From assembly GCF_007830185.1 (NCBI RefSeq), contig NZ_VLKZ01000005.1, forward strand, positions 202,605-266,604: a stretch of 64,000 nucleotides of DNA, read 5' to 3'. Below, piece by piece: positions 40,145 through 48,699 of this stretch. The number at the start of each line of letters is the position of its first letter. Position 1 is the stretch's first letter. The position numbers and the translations under genes are program-made. This DNA comes from Halalkalibacter nanhaiisediminis. GTDB taxonomy: Bacteria > Bacillota > Bacilli > Bacillales > Bacillaceae_D. The notes under the pieces were generated by a model. It did no database searches and was not told the DNA's origin. It saw only the letters and a program-made list of their open reading frames with translations.

Positions 40145-40176
40145 AAAAACTGCTCTATGATTTAGAGCAGTTTTTT
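40145..40176 (+). terminator. Terminator of greA
   Basis: AAAACTGCTCTA pairs perfectly with TAGAGCAGTTTT, followed by T. Confidence 0.9.
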
Positions 40177-40207
40177 GTGTTTAAAGAAGGAAACAATTAT
40201 TGACTTC

Positions 40208-40239
40208 GGTAACGATATCCATTTATCGTTGCCTTTTTT
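40208..40239 (+). terminator. Second terminator-like hairpin after greA
   Basis: GGTAACGATA (40208-40217) pairs with TATCGTTGCC (40224-40233) and six T follow. There is no gene between it and the greA terminator. Confidence 0.7.
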
Positions 40240-40280
40240 CAATCTTTGTTTGATCACAATATATTCGCATATTTAATGAA

Positions 40281-40421
40281 ATGGAGCTAGAAGGAGAAGG
40301 GATTAAACCACTTTCATATTACGATTTACTTATTTATCATGAATCTCAAGATATGTCAATTCATGTTATTGATCTTAGTCATATAGACATAGTCTCAAAG
40401 GCGAACTCGCCATCTTTCTGA
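40281..40421 (+). CDS. Possible 46-residue ORF or gene remnant
   Basis: The 340-base space between greA and yrrS has one short frame of 46 codons (begins MELEGEGIKPLSYYDLLIYH). There is no ribosome-binding site before the ATG, and the composition is unremarkable. It could be the end of a lost gene, which would also explain the second terminator upstream. A -10 like TATAAT for yrrS is at 40430-40435. Confidence 0.2.
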   Translation: MELEGEGIKPLSYYDLLIYHESQDMSIHVIDLSHIDIVSKANSPSF

Positions 40422-40472
40422 TATTCTTGTATAATACGATAGAAAGAGTGAGGATCAAAGGAGTGTGAATAT

Positions 40473-41060
40473 ATGCAAGGGCATCGTTTTGAACAACGTA
40501 AGAAACAACGTATGAACCGGATTCTAAATGTGGCGATTGGCGTCGTTGTCATTCTAATCCTTGTATTTGGAGCCCAAATCTTTTTTGGATCATCATCAGA
40601 GGATGCAGCGGTTGATCCAGAGGCTGAATCAGAGGTAATTGAAGATACAGAGCAACAGGCTGTACCAGATCCAATTCAACCAAATAGTTCAGAAGAAGAA
40701 GTTTCTGAGGACCGTATAGATGAAGATGAGCTAGCTAATGATGAACTTAATGAAGAAGAAGCGGATGAGGAATTAGAGCCTGTGCCAGACGGGGAGTGGG
40801 AACCAATTGGAACATCTCAATCAGGTGAATTCACTCCAAATTTTGATAGCTCAAGTACGAACTGGGCTGAAATGACGCAAGCGATTCGTTATGCGACAGG
40901 GATTGAAGATATGGTTATCTGGCGCTTGGAAAATGGTGGTAGTCCAACGAGGGCCCGAGGCGTCGTCAGTGAACGGAATACCCAGGATCAACGATTTGAA
41001 GTGTACATTGAATGGGTTGATGGCCAAGGCTGGATGCCAGTAGAAAAGCGCGAATTATAA
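40473..41060 (+). CDS. yrrS: YrrS-type membrane protein (DUF1510)
   Basis: 195-residue protein with a cytoplasmic basic N-terminus, one TM segment (about residues 15-37), a highly acidic linker (about 45-110) and an extracytoplasmic DUF1510 domain (SSSTNWAEMTQAIRYATGIE). In B. subtilis yrrS is next to a penicillin-binding protein gene (pbpI) and has sporulation-linked expression; no PBP gene follows here. AAAGGAGTG ribosome-binding site. Confidence 0.88.
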   Translation: MQGHRFEQRKKQRMNRILNVAIGVVVILILVFGAQIFFGSSSEDAAVDPEAESEVIEDTEQQAVPDPIQPNSSEEEVSEDRIDEDELANDELNEEEADEELEPVPDGEWEPIGTSQSGEFTPNFDSSSTNWAEMTQAIRYATGIEDMVIWRLENGGSPTRARGVVSERNTQDQRFEVYIEWVDGQGWMPVEKREL

Positions 41061-41069
41061 TGCAATCTT

Positions 41070-41103
41070 AAAAGAGGCTGAAGAACATCAGCCTCTTTAT
41101 TTT
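41070..41103. terminator. Bidirectional terminator between yrrS and the DUF2536 gene
   Basis: AAAGAGGCTGA (41071-41081) pairs perfectly with TCAGCCTCTTT (41089-41099); T-rich right flank and A-rich left flank. Confidence 0.85.
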
Positions 41104-41303
41104 GCTTTGAAATGAACATTTGCTGTGTAGACAGGCTGTTCTGTTTTTGGATGAATGTAGATGCTGTGTTGTACAGAATAGACGTGTAAGAGTAAGACCT
41201 TATTATTTTCAATTTGCTCACTAATTTTTTGCTCAAGAGTCCTCATATCGGAAGCCTCAAAAAATTCGACTTTATCTTCAATGCGTTCAAGTTGAATAGA
41301 CAT
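41097..41303 (-). CDS. DUF2536 protein (YrzA type)
   Basis: 68-residue protein with the family pattern IEDKVEFFEASDMRTLEQKI and QIENNKVLLLHVYSVQH. Function unknown. The start at 41303 is supported by AGGAGGGGG; the longer frame is not. It converges with yrrS and is divergent from mtnN. Confidence 0.88.
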   Translation of the reverse strand: MSIQLERIEDKVEFFEASDMRTLEQKISEQIENNKVLLLHVYSVQHSIYIHPKTEQPVYTANVHFKAK

Positions 41304-41422
41304 GTGTACCCCCTCCTTTTCAAAGCTCATCATAGCAAAGAAAAGGTTAAAAAGAAATATGTGAAACAGTGTTATCGAACATGTATAATAAGCTGAGACA
41401 GATATATGAAAGGATGTTAGCT

Positions 41423-42118
41423 GTGAAAATTGGAATTATTGGCGCAATGGATGAGGAAGTAGAATTAATTAAAGGAAAATTAGAGAAACGCGAAGATACA
41501 GCTATAGCTGGTTGTGAGTTTCATCAAGGGACAATCAATGGAACGGATATTATTTTATTAAAATCAGGGATTGGGAAAGTGAATGCTGCTATTGGAACGA
41601 CGCTTCTTATTCAGCTTTTTCAACCAGATCACATTATTAATACAGGTTCTGCGGGTGGTTTTAACGAATCTTTAAAAGTCGGAGATATCGTGATTTCAAC
41701 AGAAGTACGTTATAACGACGTAGATGCAACTGTATTTGGCTATGAATTCGGACAGGTTCCGCAAATGCCAGCATACTACGAACCAAATGCAGAATTAATG
41801 GAAGTAGCCAAAAAAGCAGCAGAGAAAGTTGGCATTCACGCTGTCACTGGTTTAATCCTCTCAGGTGATTCTTTTATGAGTGATCATAGTCGTGTAGAGG
41901 AATTAAAAACACGCTTTAACAACCCGTATTGTGCTGAGATGGAAGCTGGAGCAATTGCTCAAGTTTGTCATCAGTTTGACATTCCTTTTGTCATTATTCG
42001 CTCGTTATCAGATATTGCAGGTAGTGACGCAAAGGTATCCTATGACCAGTTTCTTGAAACAGCGTCTGTTAACTCAGCAAAGCAAGTACTATTAATGATT
42101 GAAGCATTATCAGCTTAA
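41423..42118 (+). CDS. mtnN: 5'-methylthioadenosine/S-adenosylhomocysteine nucleosidase
   Basis: Cleaves MTA and SAH to adenine in methionine salvage and the methyl cycle. 231 residues, the usual length, when GTG 41423 is used (AAAGGATG upstream). Motifs: [23 protein letters not shown], the catalytic [11 protein letters not shown] and the SDIAG Asp. In B. subtilis it is in the CymR-controlled mccA-mccB cluster; here mccA and mccB are absent but the yrhC-like gene still follows. Confidence 0.95.
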   Translation: MKIGIIGAMDEEVELIKGKLEKREDTAIAGCEFHQGTINGTDIILLKSGIGKVNAAIGTTLLIQLFQPDHIINTGSAGGFNESLKVGDIVISTEVRYNDVDATVFGYEFGQVPQMPAYYEPNAELMEVAKKAAEKVGIHAVTGLILSGDSFMSDHSRVEELKTRFNNPYCAEMEAGAIAQVCHQFDIPFVIIRSLSDIAGSDAKVSYDQFLETASVNSAKQVLLMIEALSA

Positions 42119-42208
42119 ACTGGCATACTCTTCCTCTATTAACTGACATTACAGCTTCTACTTAAAGAAAAAGATGCTAGAATGAAAAGGAGAGTAGGAG
42201 GAAGATAA

Positions 42209-42448
42209 ATGGAAGATAAAAAGTTTAAACAACTTAAAGACAAAGTCGATGATTATAAACGTTTTGGTTTTATTTTATTATCGTTAAGTATGTTTCTATT
42301 TATCGGGCTTTTCGTTCCGTCTGAAGGGCTAGTTAAGGAGATACCAGGAATGTTTATCGGTGGGGTATTTGTTACATTAATATTAGCTACGATCTCTCAC
42401 CGAATTGCGATAAAAGCAGAAAAGCAACTGTATGAAGAAAGTCATTAA
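42209..42448 (+). CDS. YrhC-like membrane protein (79 aa)
   Basis: 79 residues with two TM helices (about 18-37 and 45-65) and charged ends, resembling Bacillus YrhC, which in B. subtilis follows the mtnN-mccAB genes. AGTAGGAGGAAG ribosome-binding site. A 14-base perfect hairpin terminator follows. Confidence 0.8.
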   Translation: MEDKKFKQLKDKVDDYKRFGFILLSLSMFLFIGLFVPSEGLVKEIPGMFIGGVFVTLILATISHRIAIKAEKQLYEESH

Positions 42449-42455
42449 TGATAAA

Positions 42456-42494
42456 CAACGCCATGTCAGCTTCTGACATGGCGTTGCTCTTTTT
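42456..42494 (+). terminator. Terminator after the YrhC-like gene
   Basis: CAACGCCATGTCAG and CTGACATGGCGTTG are perfect 14-base arms around CTT, then CTCTTTTT. Confidence 0.92.
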
Positions 42495-42499
42495 ATGAT

Positions 42500-42612
42500 G
42501 CCTAGCACAAGCAGCCTAGCCGCTCGAGGGTGCTTCCGTTTGTAAATGGCTGCGGCAACACCTTGACAGTCTTCCAGCACTTTTAGCTCGCTGCCAAGGC
42601 GCCTGCGCTTGT
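42500..42612. repeat. Dispersed palindromic repeat element (about 110 bp)
   Basis: A GC-rich segment beginning AGCACAAGCAGCCTAGCCGC and ending GCCAAGGCGCCTGCGCTTGT. Its ends are partly complementary (ACAAGC with GCTTGT) and CTCGAG / GCTCG patterns recur inside. From memory this looks like the 100-120 base elements (CGCCTAGC...GCGCTT) scattered between genes in Bacillaceae. No coding frame; it abuts the stop of the YIP1-like gene. Confidence 0.55.
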
Positions 42613-42613
42613 C

Positions 42614-43180
42614 TTATTCGCTTGGTGGGATCGTTAAGTAAAAAATGCAGGTAAAGAATAGAAGCATCACAAGGACAGATCCATATGCACGTATTCCGAT
42701 AAACGATTGGGTTGCTTCCATAGCTTTTACACCAAGTATGTAAATCCAAATGAATCCTAGAATAAGCAAAAGCCATGTAAGGAGGCTTATTTCCAAACCA
42801 GCTTGTAAGCCAATTAACACAGGCATCGCAAGTACACTAGGGACAAGAATAATACTCGAAAGGCGATAAAATGATTTCATGAAACCTGGTCCACCAAAGC
42901 CTCGTGCCCCAGCCCATAATAATAATGTGAGAGCGAGGCGTGTCAAAATCATCGTCAAGAAGCCAAAAAAAATGAAAATAAAAGGTACAACAAGGTTCCG
43001 TAATAAATCTGATTCAAAGCTTCCGACGTAATCAGCATTTACTTGAACAGAAAAGAGTCCGTATGCTATTCCAAGAAAAAGAATGAGCAAGAGGCCTAAT
43101 CGATTCGTTTTTGCGTCATTTGCTAGAAGCTTCATCGCCTCTTTATCAAAAAACAAGGCACGCGACAATTGCTTCATCAT
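42614..43180 (-). CDS. YIP1-family-like membrane protein
   Basis: 188-residue protein with five TM segments after a cytoplasmic N-terminus (LFFDKEAMKLLANDAKTNR), in the arrangement of bacterial Yip1-domain proteins. The start at 43180 follows AGGTG. It lies 17 bases after the symporter gene on the same strand, so it is probably the third gene of that operon. Role unknown. Confidence 0.75.
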   Translation of the reverse strand: MMKQLSRALFFDKEAMKLLANDAKTNRLGLLLILFLGIAYGLFSVQVNADYVGSFESDLLRNLVVPFIFIFFGFLTMILTRLALTLLLWAGARGFGGPGFMKSFYRLSSIILVPSVLAMPVLIGLQAGLEISLLTWLLLILGFIWIYILGVKAMEATQSFIGIRAYGSVLVMLLFFTCIFYLTIPPSE

Positions 43181-43197
43181 GATTATCAACACCTATA

Positions 43198-44847
43198 CTA
43201 GAGATTCCATGGCAGTATTGCCCAAACAACAACGAATGCAGAAAGAACGGTAATGACGACAGCGCCAAATGTACTATTATAACGAGTTGGATTGACATTA
43301 TTCCAACCGTGAATTCGTTCAATGAGCTGATGGTCAGCAGACGTTGTTAAATGCTTCTGAAGAGAAGGCATTCGATTTGTAATATATGAAACAACTATTA
43401 AAAGAATGAAGCTGACAGGGACAGCGAGCATGGATCCAGAGAGCCCCATACCATCCGTTAAAGCGTCTCCGCTTACAACAATGGATGGAAAGACAAATGG
43501 AGATACGACAATATAAAGACCTCCACCAACGATTGATGCAGCGATGGCACCGTACTTATTTGCTTCTTTCCACCAGACACCCATTAAAATGAGTGGTGCG
43601 TTTGTGACAGCAGCTAGACCAAATGCCCAGAGGATACTGACGACAAGAAAGTCAGGTGGATTAATACCAAGTAACACACTGACGATGCCTCCAAAAGCAA
43701 TTGAAAAATAACCGAGACGAACTTTCATTTTATTTGTCAGGGTTGGACGTAATGTTGTGACGATGTCTTGTGAAATAAGAGCACCGATTGCAAGTAAGTT
43801 ACCGCTTAATGTTGATAAACCAGCTGAAATGGCCCCAGCGATAACAAGAGCTGTTACCCATTCAGGATTGTAGACTAAATTTAGGATGATTGTTAATTTA
43901 TCTGCATCTGCCTGAGAAATTGCAACACCTTGAGTTTGTGTGAAATACACACCTGCAAATCCCATTGCATACGTAGCAGAAAATACTAAACCAAGTACAA
44001 GAGCGAACCAAACCATTGCTTGGCGTGCGCTTTTTAAGCTAGAAGCTGTGTAAATTCTCATTGCCAAGTGAGGTAAGCCAAGGGAGCCAAGTGTTAACGC
44101 AGGAATAATAGAAAAATACCATTTTGTTGAATATTCATAGTCAAAGAAAGTTGGCATTGCTTCAAGCATGGCTGGAACCATATCAGCATATAATAGTGGT
44201 GGGAAATACCAACCGCTACTACCCATTGCTTTCATGATGGCACCAAGTGGAACAATAAACATAAGCGCAATGATGACCATTTGAATCGCTGCGTTATTTG
44301 TTGCACCAGACATACCACCAATTGTAACGTACCCAATAATGAGTATTCCACCTACAATCAGCCCTGTTAAATAAGGGATACCGAGTAATGTTTCAAATGT
44401 AACAGCAATCCCAATCATTTGACCAAGTGCATACATAATCGAAACGAGAATCATAAATAATGCGGCAATAATTGAAGCCTTTACACCGTAACGCTCACGG
44501 ATGAAGTGAGTCGGAGAAAAGGCGCCCATTCGTCTAAGGCTTGTTCCGTAAATAATGGTAATCAAAGGAATGGCAAGTATCATTTGAATCCAGAGTAAAA
44601 CAAACGGTGCTTGTAGGTTTAAAATTAGTCCAGTTATACCTAGGAATGTAGCTAGACTCATGTATGTTGATGCCATGGCAAGACCATTTGTGATGGGGCC
44701 AACACCACCACCAGCAGCGTAAAGGTCTTCTACTGATTTACTAGAACGATTGGACATCCAACCAACCACATAGAAGAGGGCAAAGGTCAAAACAACAAAA
44801 ATAATACCGATAATTGGATTAGATAACTGCCATACTTGTTCTTCCAC
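43198..44847 (-). CDS. Sodium:solute symporter (SSS family), large subunit
   Basis: 549-residue transporter with about 13 TM segments of the LeuT fold. Family marks: LYAAGGGVGPITNGLAMASTY at the N-terminus, ALGQMIGIAV, and GAISAGLSTLSGNLLAIGA, the sodium-site region of TM8. The closest known relatives appear to be acetate/short-chain monocarboxylate symporters (ActP/MctC-like), but the substrate cannot be read off. GTG start behind AAAGGAG, two bases after the small-subunit stop. The cre site upstream predicts carbon catabolite repression. Confidence 0.9.
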   Translation of the reverse strand: MEEQVWQLSNPIIGIIFVVLTFALFYVVGWMSNRSSKSVEDLYAAGGGVGPITNGLAMASTYMSLATFLGITGLILNLQAPFVLLWIQMILAIPLITIIYGTSLRRMGAFSPTHFIRERYGVKASIIAALFMILVSIMYALGQMIGIAVTFETLLGIPYLTGLIVGGILIIGYVTIGGMSGATNNAAIQMVIIALMFIVPLGAIMKAMGSSGWYFPPLLYADMVPAMLEAMPTFFDYEYSTKWYFSIIPALTLGSLGLPHLAMRIYTASSLKSARQAMVWFALVLGLVFSATYAMGFAGVYFTQTQGVAISQADADKLTIILNLVYNPEWVTALVIAGAISAGLSTLSGNLLAIGALISQDIVTTLRPTLTNKMKVRLGYFSIAFGGIVSVLLGINPPDFLVVSILWAFGLAAVTNAPLILMGVWWKEANKYGAIAASIVGGGLYIVVSPFVFPSIVVSGDALTDGMGLSGSMLAVPVSFILLIVVSYITNRMPSLQKHLTTSADHQLIERIHGWNNVNPTRYNSTFGAVVITVLSAFVVVWAILPWNL

Positions 44848-44848
44848 C

Positions 44849-45127
44849 TTAGCTCACTCCTTTTTCTGATTTGTTATCCGAAGCTTGTTCGAGTTGATTT
44901 TCTTTTTCAATAGCATCGTCAATGTGATTACCAATTTTCCCAGCAATCACTGTAAGGAAAAGCACACCGAACCACCCGAAAAGGATCGGAACTATGTATA
45001 TAATCGGAAAACCAAATAACGTTCCTTCTACGGGGAATATTGAAAAAATAACACCCATATGTCCTGATACGAGAAATAGCAATGACATGATAATCGTAAA
45101 CCATACTTCTTTTTTGTATGCGCCCAC
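44849..45127 (-). CDS. Symporter small subunit (DUF485/DUF4212-like)
   Basis: About 92 residues with two TM segments (FTIIMSLLFLVSGHMGVIF and YIVPILFGWFGVLFLTVIAG) and a charged tail. Small two-TM proteins are commonly encoded directly before SSS symporters and are needed for their function. GAAGGG is correctly spaced for a GTG at 45127; the ATG three codons earlier would abut it. Confidence 0.8.
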   Translation of the reverse strand: MGAYKKEVWFTIIMSLLFLVSGHMGVIFSIFPVEGTLFGFPIIYIVPILFGWFGVLFLTVIAGKIGNHIDDAIEKENQLEQASDNKSEKGVS

Positions 45128-45147
45128 TTGAATCATCCCTTCATAGT

Positions 45148-45161
45148 TGATAACGCTTTCA
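45148..45161 (-). promoter_or_regulatory. Catabolite-responsive element (cre)
   Basis: On the minus strand TGAAAGCGTTATCA matches the CcpA consensus TGWAANCGNTNWCA at every defined position. It lies about 20 bases before the symporter small-subunit start, downstream of where the promoter must be, a position typical for roadblock repression. Confidence 0.82.
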
Positions 45162-45365
45162 TAATTGAACGTTAAAAGAAACTGAACAGTCGCTCATAAT
45201 GATTTGCGTTCTGACCTAGGTTTAATAAAAGCAACAAGCCTCCTTTTCTCTTATATTTTGGTTACAGCCTTCTATAATCTATATTAAAATTACATCATGC
45301 ATAAATGAATGTAAAGATCAAATATTGAGAAAATTATAAGATTTTAGAGAAAGGAGAATACATAA

Positions 45366-46868
45366 ATGTCGAAATCAAAGGGAACGAAAAGACCTCTTGT
45401 ACTAGCAGCTGTTATGCTTGCAATGTTTATGGCAGCTGTTGAAGCGACCATTGTCGCAACTGCGATGCCGGGAATTGTCGCTGACTTAGGAGGGTTTTCT
45501 CTTTTTAGTTGGGTCTTTTCTTCTTATTTATTAATGCAAGTGGTGATGATTCCACTTTACGGAAAGTTAGCAGATTTATATGGCCGTAAATTAATTTTCT
45601 CGATTGGAATTGGTCTTTTTCTTCTAGGCTCTTTATTATGTGGTTTTGCTTGGTCAATGGAAGTATTAATCATCAGTCGCTTTCTCCAAGGAATGGGGGC
45701 AGGTGCCGTCCAGCCTATCGCGACGACGATTGTGGGGGATATGTATACAAAGGAAGAGCGGGCTAACATTCAAGGCTATTTAGCAAGCATATGGGGTATT
45801 TCGGCGATTTTAGGCCCACTTCTCGGAGCATTTTTTATTGAATATGCTCATTGGTCGTGGATTTTTTGGATAAATATTCCATTTGGCATTATATCGGCAG
45901 CTATCGTTATTTTTTTCCTGCATGAAAAGGTGGAAAAGAAGAAAAGGTCTATTGATTTTGGTGGATCCTTTCTTTTATTTGTATCAATCGCTTCCATCAT
46001 GTTCGTATTAGTGCAATTTGATGGCACGGCCCGATTGTCAATACCTCAACTATTGCTGTTAGTCTGTCTTTCGATTGGGAGTTTTGTTTGGTTTATCCTT
46101 CATGAAAAAAAGGTTAAAGAACCAATGATGACATTATCTTTATGGAGGAAGAAAGAAATCAGATATGCCAATTTAGCTTCCTTTTCTGCAGGAGCAATGT
46201 TACTTGCCGTTTCAAGTTTTCTTCCTACCTATGTTCAAGGGGTTCTTGGTCAAACTCCATTAGTTGCAGGACTAACCCTTACAGTGATTTCGATTGGATG
46301 GCCAATTTCTTCAACGATAGCAGGAAAGATGATGCTGAAAACAGGCTTTCGCGTCACAGCATTAATTGGAGGATTTGCTCTTGTCATTGGGTCCATTTGC
46401 TTTTTTACTCTTCCATACATAAACCATCCTCTTTGGGCGGGATTTGGCTCATTCATGCTAGGGGTAGGAATGGGTTTTTCAACAACAACATTTATCGTGT
46501 CAATTCAATCAAGTGTGTCCTGGAATGTTAGAGGAGAGGCGACGGCAATGAATATGTTTATGCGCTTATTAGGAGGTGCTGTAGGTGTTGCCTTGTTAGG
46601 TGGTATTTTAAATAGTCGATTACGTGCCTTTCTTGAACAGGAAGGAGCTAGTTTAGGAATTGAGCCATCTATTGATGCCGTAAATGTGCTATTGGAAGCA
46701 GAAGGCAGGACGGCGTTAACAGTAAATGAACAACAACTTCTTCAAGCTGGACTAGCAGGGAGTTTATCGACTGTCTTTATTGCTCTCTTTATATTAGCGA
46801 TAATCAGCTTCTTGTTTATTTCCCTTTTGCCTAAAGATCACGTTCAAAAAGAAAACCAAGATAGCTAG
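45366..46868 (+). CDS. MFS multidrug efflux transporter (DHA2, 14 TM)
   Basis: 500-residue proton-driven drug exporter of the EmrB/QacA group. Motif A-like GKLADLYGRKLIF between TM2 and TM3, motif C-like GISAILGPLLGAFFIE in TM5, and WIFWINIPFGI, typical for DHA2. AGAAAGGAG ribosome-binding site. Monocistronic with its own terminator; substrate unknown. Confidence 0.9.
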   Translation: MSKSKGTKRPLVLAAVMLAMFMAAVEATIVATAMPGIVADLGGFSLFSWVFSSYLLMQVVMIPLYGKLADLYGRKLIFSIGIGLFLLGSLLCGFAWSMEVLIISRFLQGMGAGAVQPIATTIVGDMYTKEERANIQGYLASIWGISAILGPLLGAFFIEYAHWSWIFWINIPFGIISAAIVIFFLHEKVEKKKRSIDFGGSFLLFVSIASIMFVLVQFDGTARLSIPQLLLLVCLSIGSFVWFILHEKKVKEPMMTLSLWRKKEIRYANLASFSAGAMLLAVSSFLPTYVQGVLGQTPLVAGLTLTVISIGWPISSTIAGKMMLKTGFRVTALIGGFALVIGSICFFTLPYINHPLWAGFGSFMLGVGMGFSTTTFIVSIQSSVSWNVRGEATAMNMFMRLLGGAVGVALLGGILNSRLRAFLEQEGASLGIEPSIDAVNVLLEAEGRTALTVNEQQLLQAGLAGSLSTVFIALFILAIISFLFISLLPKDHVQKENQDS

Positions 46869-46887
46869 GCAGGCTTATCTTGGTTTT
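46852..46887. terminator. Bidirectional terminator MFS / Nudix
   Basis: AAAACCAAGATA (46852-46863) pairs with TATCTTGGTTTT (46876-46887), 12 perfect bases; it overlaps both gene ends. Confidence 0.85.
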
Positions 46888-47501
46888 GTTAATTCAATAA
46901 AATGCGTTAAAATTCTAGCTGTTAGACCCCAAATGACATAGTCCTGATAGTAATAGAAGATCTCTGGAATGAGACTTTTTCGGCTGCTTGAATAGGCTCG
47001 ACTATTAGAGATTTTCTGAAGGGGGAAATTGCTTTCAGGCTCAAAACGAAGACCCATATCAAAACGTTCTGGTTCATAATTATATAAAAAGGAAAGAGGT
47101 ACCGTGAAGATATGATCCACCTCTTGGTGATTCGGTTGAATCGCTTCAATACTTTTTAATTGACCAACAAATGGGTAAATAATACCGCGAAATGGTGTAA
47201 CAAGAATATCTAGTGGAGCAATCAAGTTAATGTCATCGTTTGTTACACCCAATTCTTCCGTTAATTCACGTATAGCAGCTAATTTAGGTGTTGGATCAGT
47301 TGAGTCAATTCTTCCACCAGGAAAACAAATTTCACCTGGTTGACTATTTAGGTGATGAGCACGTACTTCAAATAAAATCGATAGTTCATTATCGTCGTAC
47401 ACAAGAGGAAGAATAACAGCTGCATGCTTGCCTTGGTCCTGTCCAATAATACCAGCTGTTCTTCCAGCAAGCTGATTTTGAATATGCGAAAGATCAATCA
47501 T
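46875..47501 (-). CDS. Nudix hydrolase, CoA pyrophosphatase type
   Basis: 208-residue Nudix protein. The CoA-type signature NSQPGEICFPGGRIDSTD is followed by the Nudix helix RELTEELGV. Expected to cleave CoA or related diphosphates (B. subtilis YeaB-type). The start at 47501 is chosen for its GGGGGG ribosome-binding site; a 25-residue N-terminal extension is open but unlikely. Confidence 0.85.
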   Translation of the reverse strand: MIDLSHIQNQLAGRTAGIIGQDQGKHAAVILPLVYDDNELSILFEVRAHHLNSQPGEICFPGGRIDSTDPTPKLAAIRELTEELGVTNDDINLIAPLDILVTPFRGIIYPFVGQLKSIEAIQPNHQEVDHIFTVPLSFLYNYEPERFDMGLRFEPESNFPLQKISNSRAYSSSRKSLIPEIFYYYQDYVIWGLTARILTHFIELTKPR

Positions 47502-47640
47502 TACGCAGAACCCCCCAGTAGAAAGATGTTCGAATGAATGGATAAACAAGTAAAAGATCTTATTCTTTAGAATCACGAAATAAGTAATTGGTTTTAAAAA
47601 AGTATATCATATTTCATGCCTTCCTCTTGAAAAAACAACT

Positions 47641-47815
47641 TATCATGAACAATTATCATTATTTTCCTGTTAGATGATGTAACAAAAACACTGAATTTTA
47701 AAGTGGAGTAAGGTACATTAAATATAGGAAAGGTCATTGACCTTGCTTCCCAAAATGTTCTCTCTACTCTCCCCCATTGCGGGCGGTTCGAATATCGAAT
47801 CGCTCATTTTTTTTG
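47641..47815 (+). other. Gene-free region with terminator-like hairpin; possible small transcript
   Basis: The 480 bases between the Nudix gene and the DUF4397 gene contain no convincing ORF. TTATCATGAACAATTATCATT near 47640 is AT-rich and operator-like; AAGGTC-ATT-GACCTT is a small hairpin near 47730; and GCGGTTCGA-ATA-TCGAATCGC (47783 region), followed by eight T, is a plus-strand terminator with no gene in front of it. This suggests a short untranslated RNA. Confidence 0.35.
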
Positions 47816-47981
47816 TGCAGTTAAGCTGACAAAACTCTGCTATTTCCGAGGAAATGATAGCTGTTATTAGCATTTTGTGAAATACATAAAATCCCATCTC
47901 TTTTTTGTATCGGTTTTTGCATAGTTCGATCTTTTGAAAGGGGAATCTAAATGGTGTAAGAAACAATAAGGAGATGGGAAA

Positions 47982-48698
47982 ATGAAAAAAATCATAAGCT
48001 TAAGTCTTTTTTTTCTATTGATGATTTCATTTGCTGGATTGACATCCGCACAAGAGTCGATGGATGCAATGGTCAGAATTGTCCATGCTACACCAGATGC
48101 ACCAGCAGTTGATATTTATGTTGATCAAGTGCTTTTGCTTGAAGCGCTTGAATATACAGATGTTAGTGAATATATAGAACTTCCTAGTGGTAAGCACGAC
48201 ATTGAAATCTTTCCAAGAGGTGATCGGGATACATCTCTGGCTGAAGAAGAAATAACGGTGGAGGCTGGGGAAAAATACACAGTGGCGGCTATTGGAGAAG
48301 TTGAATCGATTACATTAGCTGCAATGGTTGATGATCAAACGTTAGCGGAAGGGAAAACAAAAATTCGTGTAGCGCATTTTTCCCCAGATACACCTGATGT
48401 CTATATCTCTACTCTAGCTGGAGATTTGTTATTCCAAAATGTAACTTATGCGAATACATCAGATTATGTCGAGATTAATCCAAGTACGTATGATTTAGTG
48501 ATCACAGAGGCCCAGTCAGATGAGATTGTGACGGAGCTTTCAGGGTTAGCATTAAAAGAAGGGACTGTTTATACTGCTCTTGCTGTCGGTTTGTTAAATG
48601 GTTCTCCTGAATTTGACATTCTACTTTTGACTGATCAAATGCCTACACCAGAGAATCTACCAAAGACAGGTCTGGGTGGTGCATCTGAAATTCGTTAA
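47982..48698 (+). CDS. Secreted DUF4397 protein ending in LPKTG
   Basis: 238 residues: signal peptide (KKIISLSLFFLLMISFAGLTSAQ), then two DUF4397 repeats (VRIVHATPDAPAVDIYVDQ and IRVAHFSPDTPDVYISTLAG), each an immunoglobulin-like beta domain. The C-terminus is PENLPKTGLGGASEIR and then stop: the sorting motif is present, but the hydrophobic stretch and basic tail of a normal LPxTG signal are missing. The sortase gene starts directly after, so the two should work together. AAGGAGATGG ribosome-binding site. Confidence 0.9.
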   Translation: MKKIISLSLFFLLMISFAGLTSAQESMDAMVRIVHATPDAPAVDIYVDQVLLLEALEYTDVSEYIELPSGKHDIEIFPRGDRDTSLAEEEITVEAGEKYTVAAIGEVESITLAAMVDDQTLAEGKTKIRVAHFSPDTPDVYISTLAGDLLFQNVTYANTSDYVEINPSTYDLVITEAQSDEIVTELSGLALKEGTVYTALAVGLLNGSPEFDILLLTDQMPTPENLPKTGLGGASEIR

Positions 48699-48699
48699 C

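Noticed and set aside
47641-47666. Fur box
   Set aside because: One half of the 7-1-7 pattern fits (TGATAAT on the minus strand) but the other does not, and no iron gene is nearby.
47718-47966. 82-codon minus-strand ORF before the DUF4397 gene
   Set aside because: No ribosome-binding site, Cys/Phe-rich without domain pattern, and it runs through a terminator-like hairpin.
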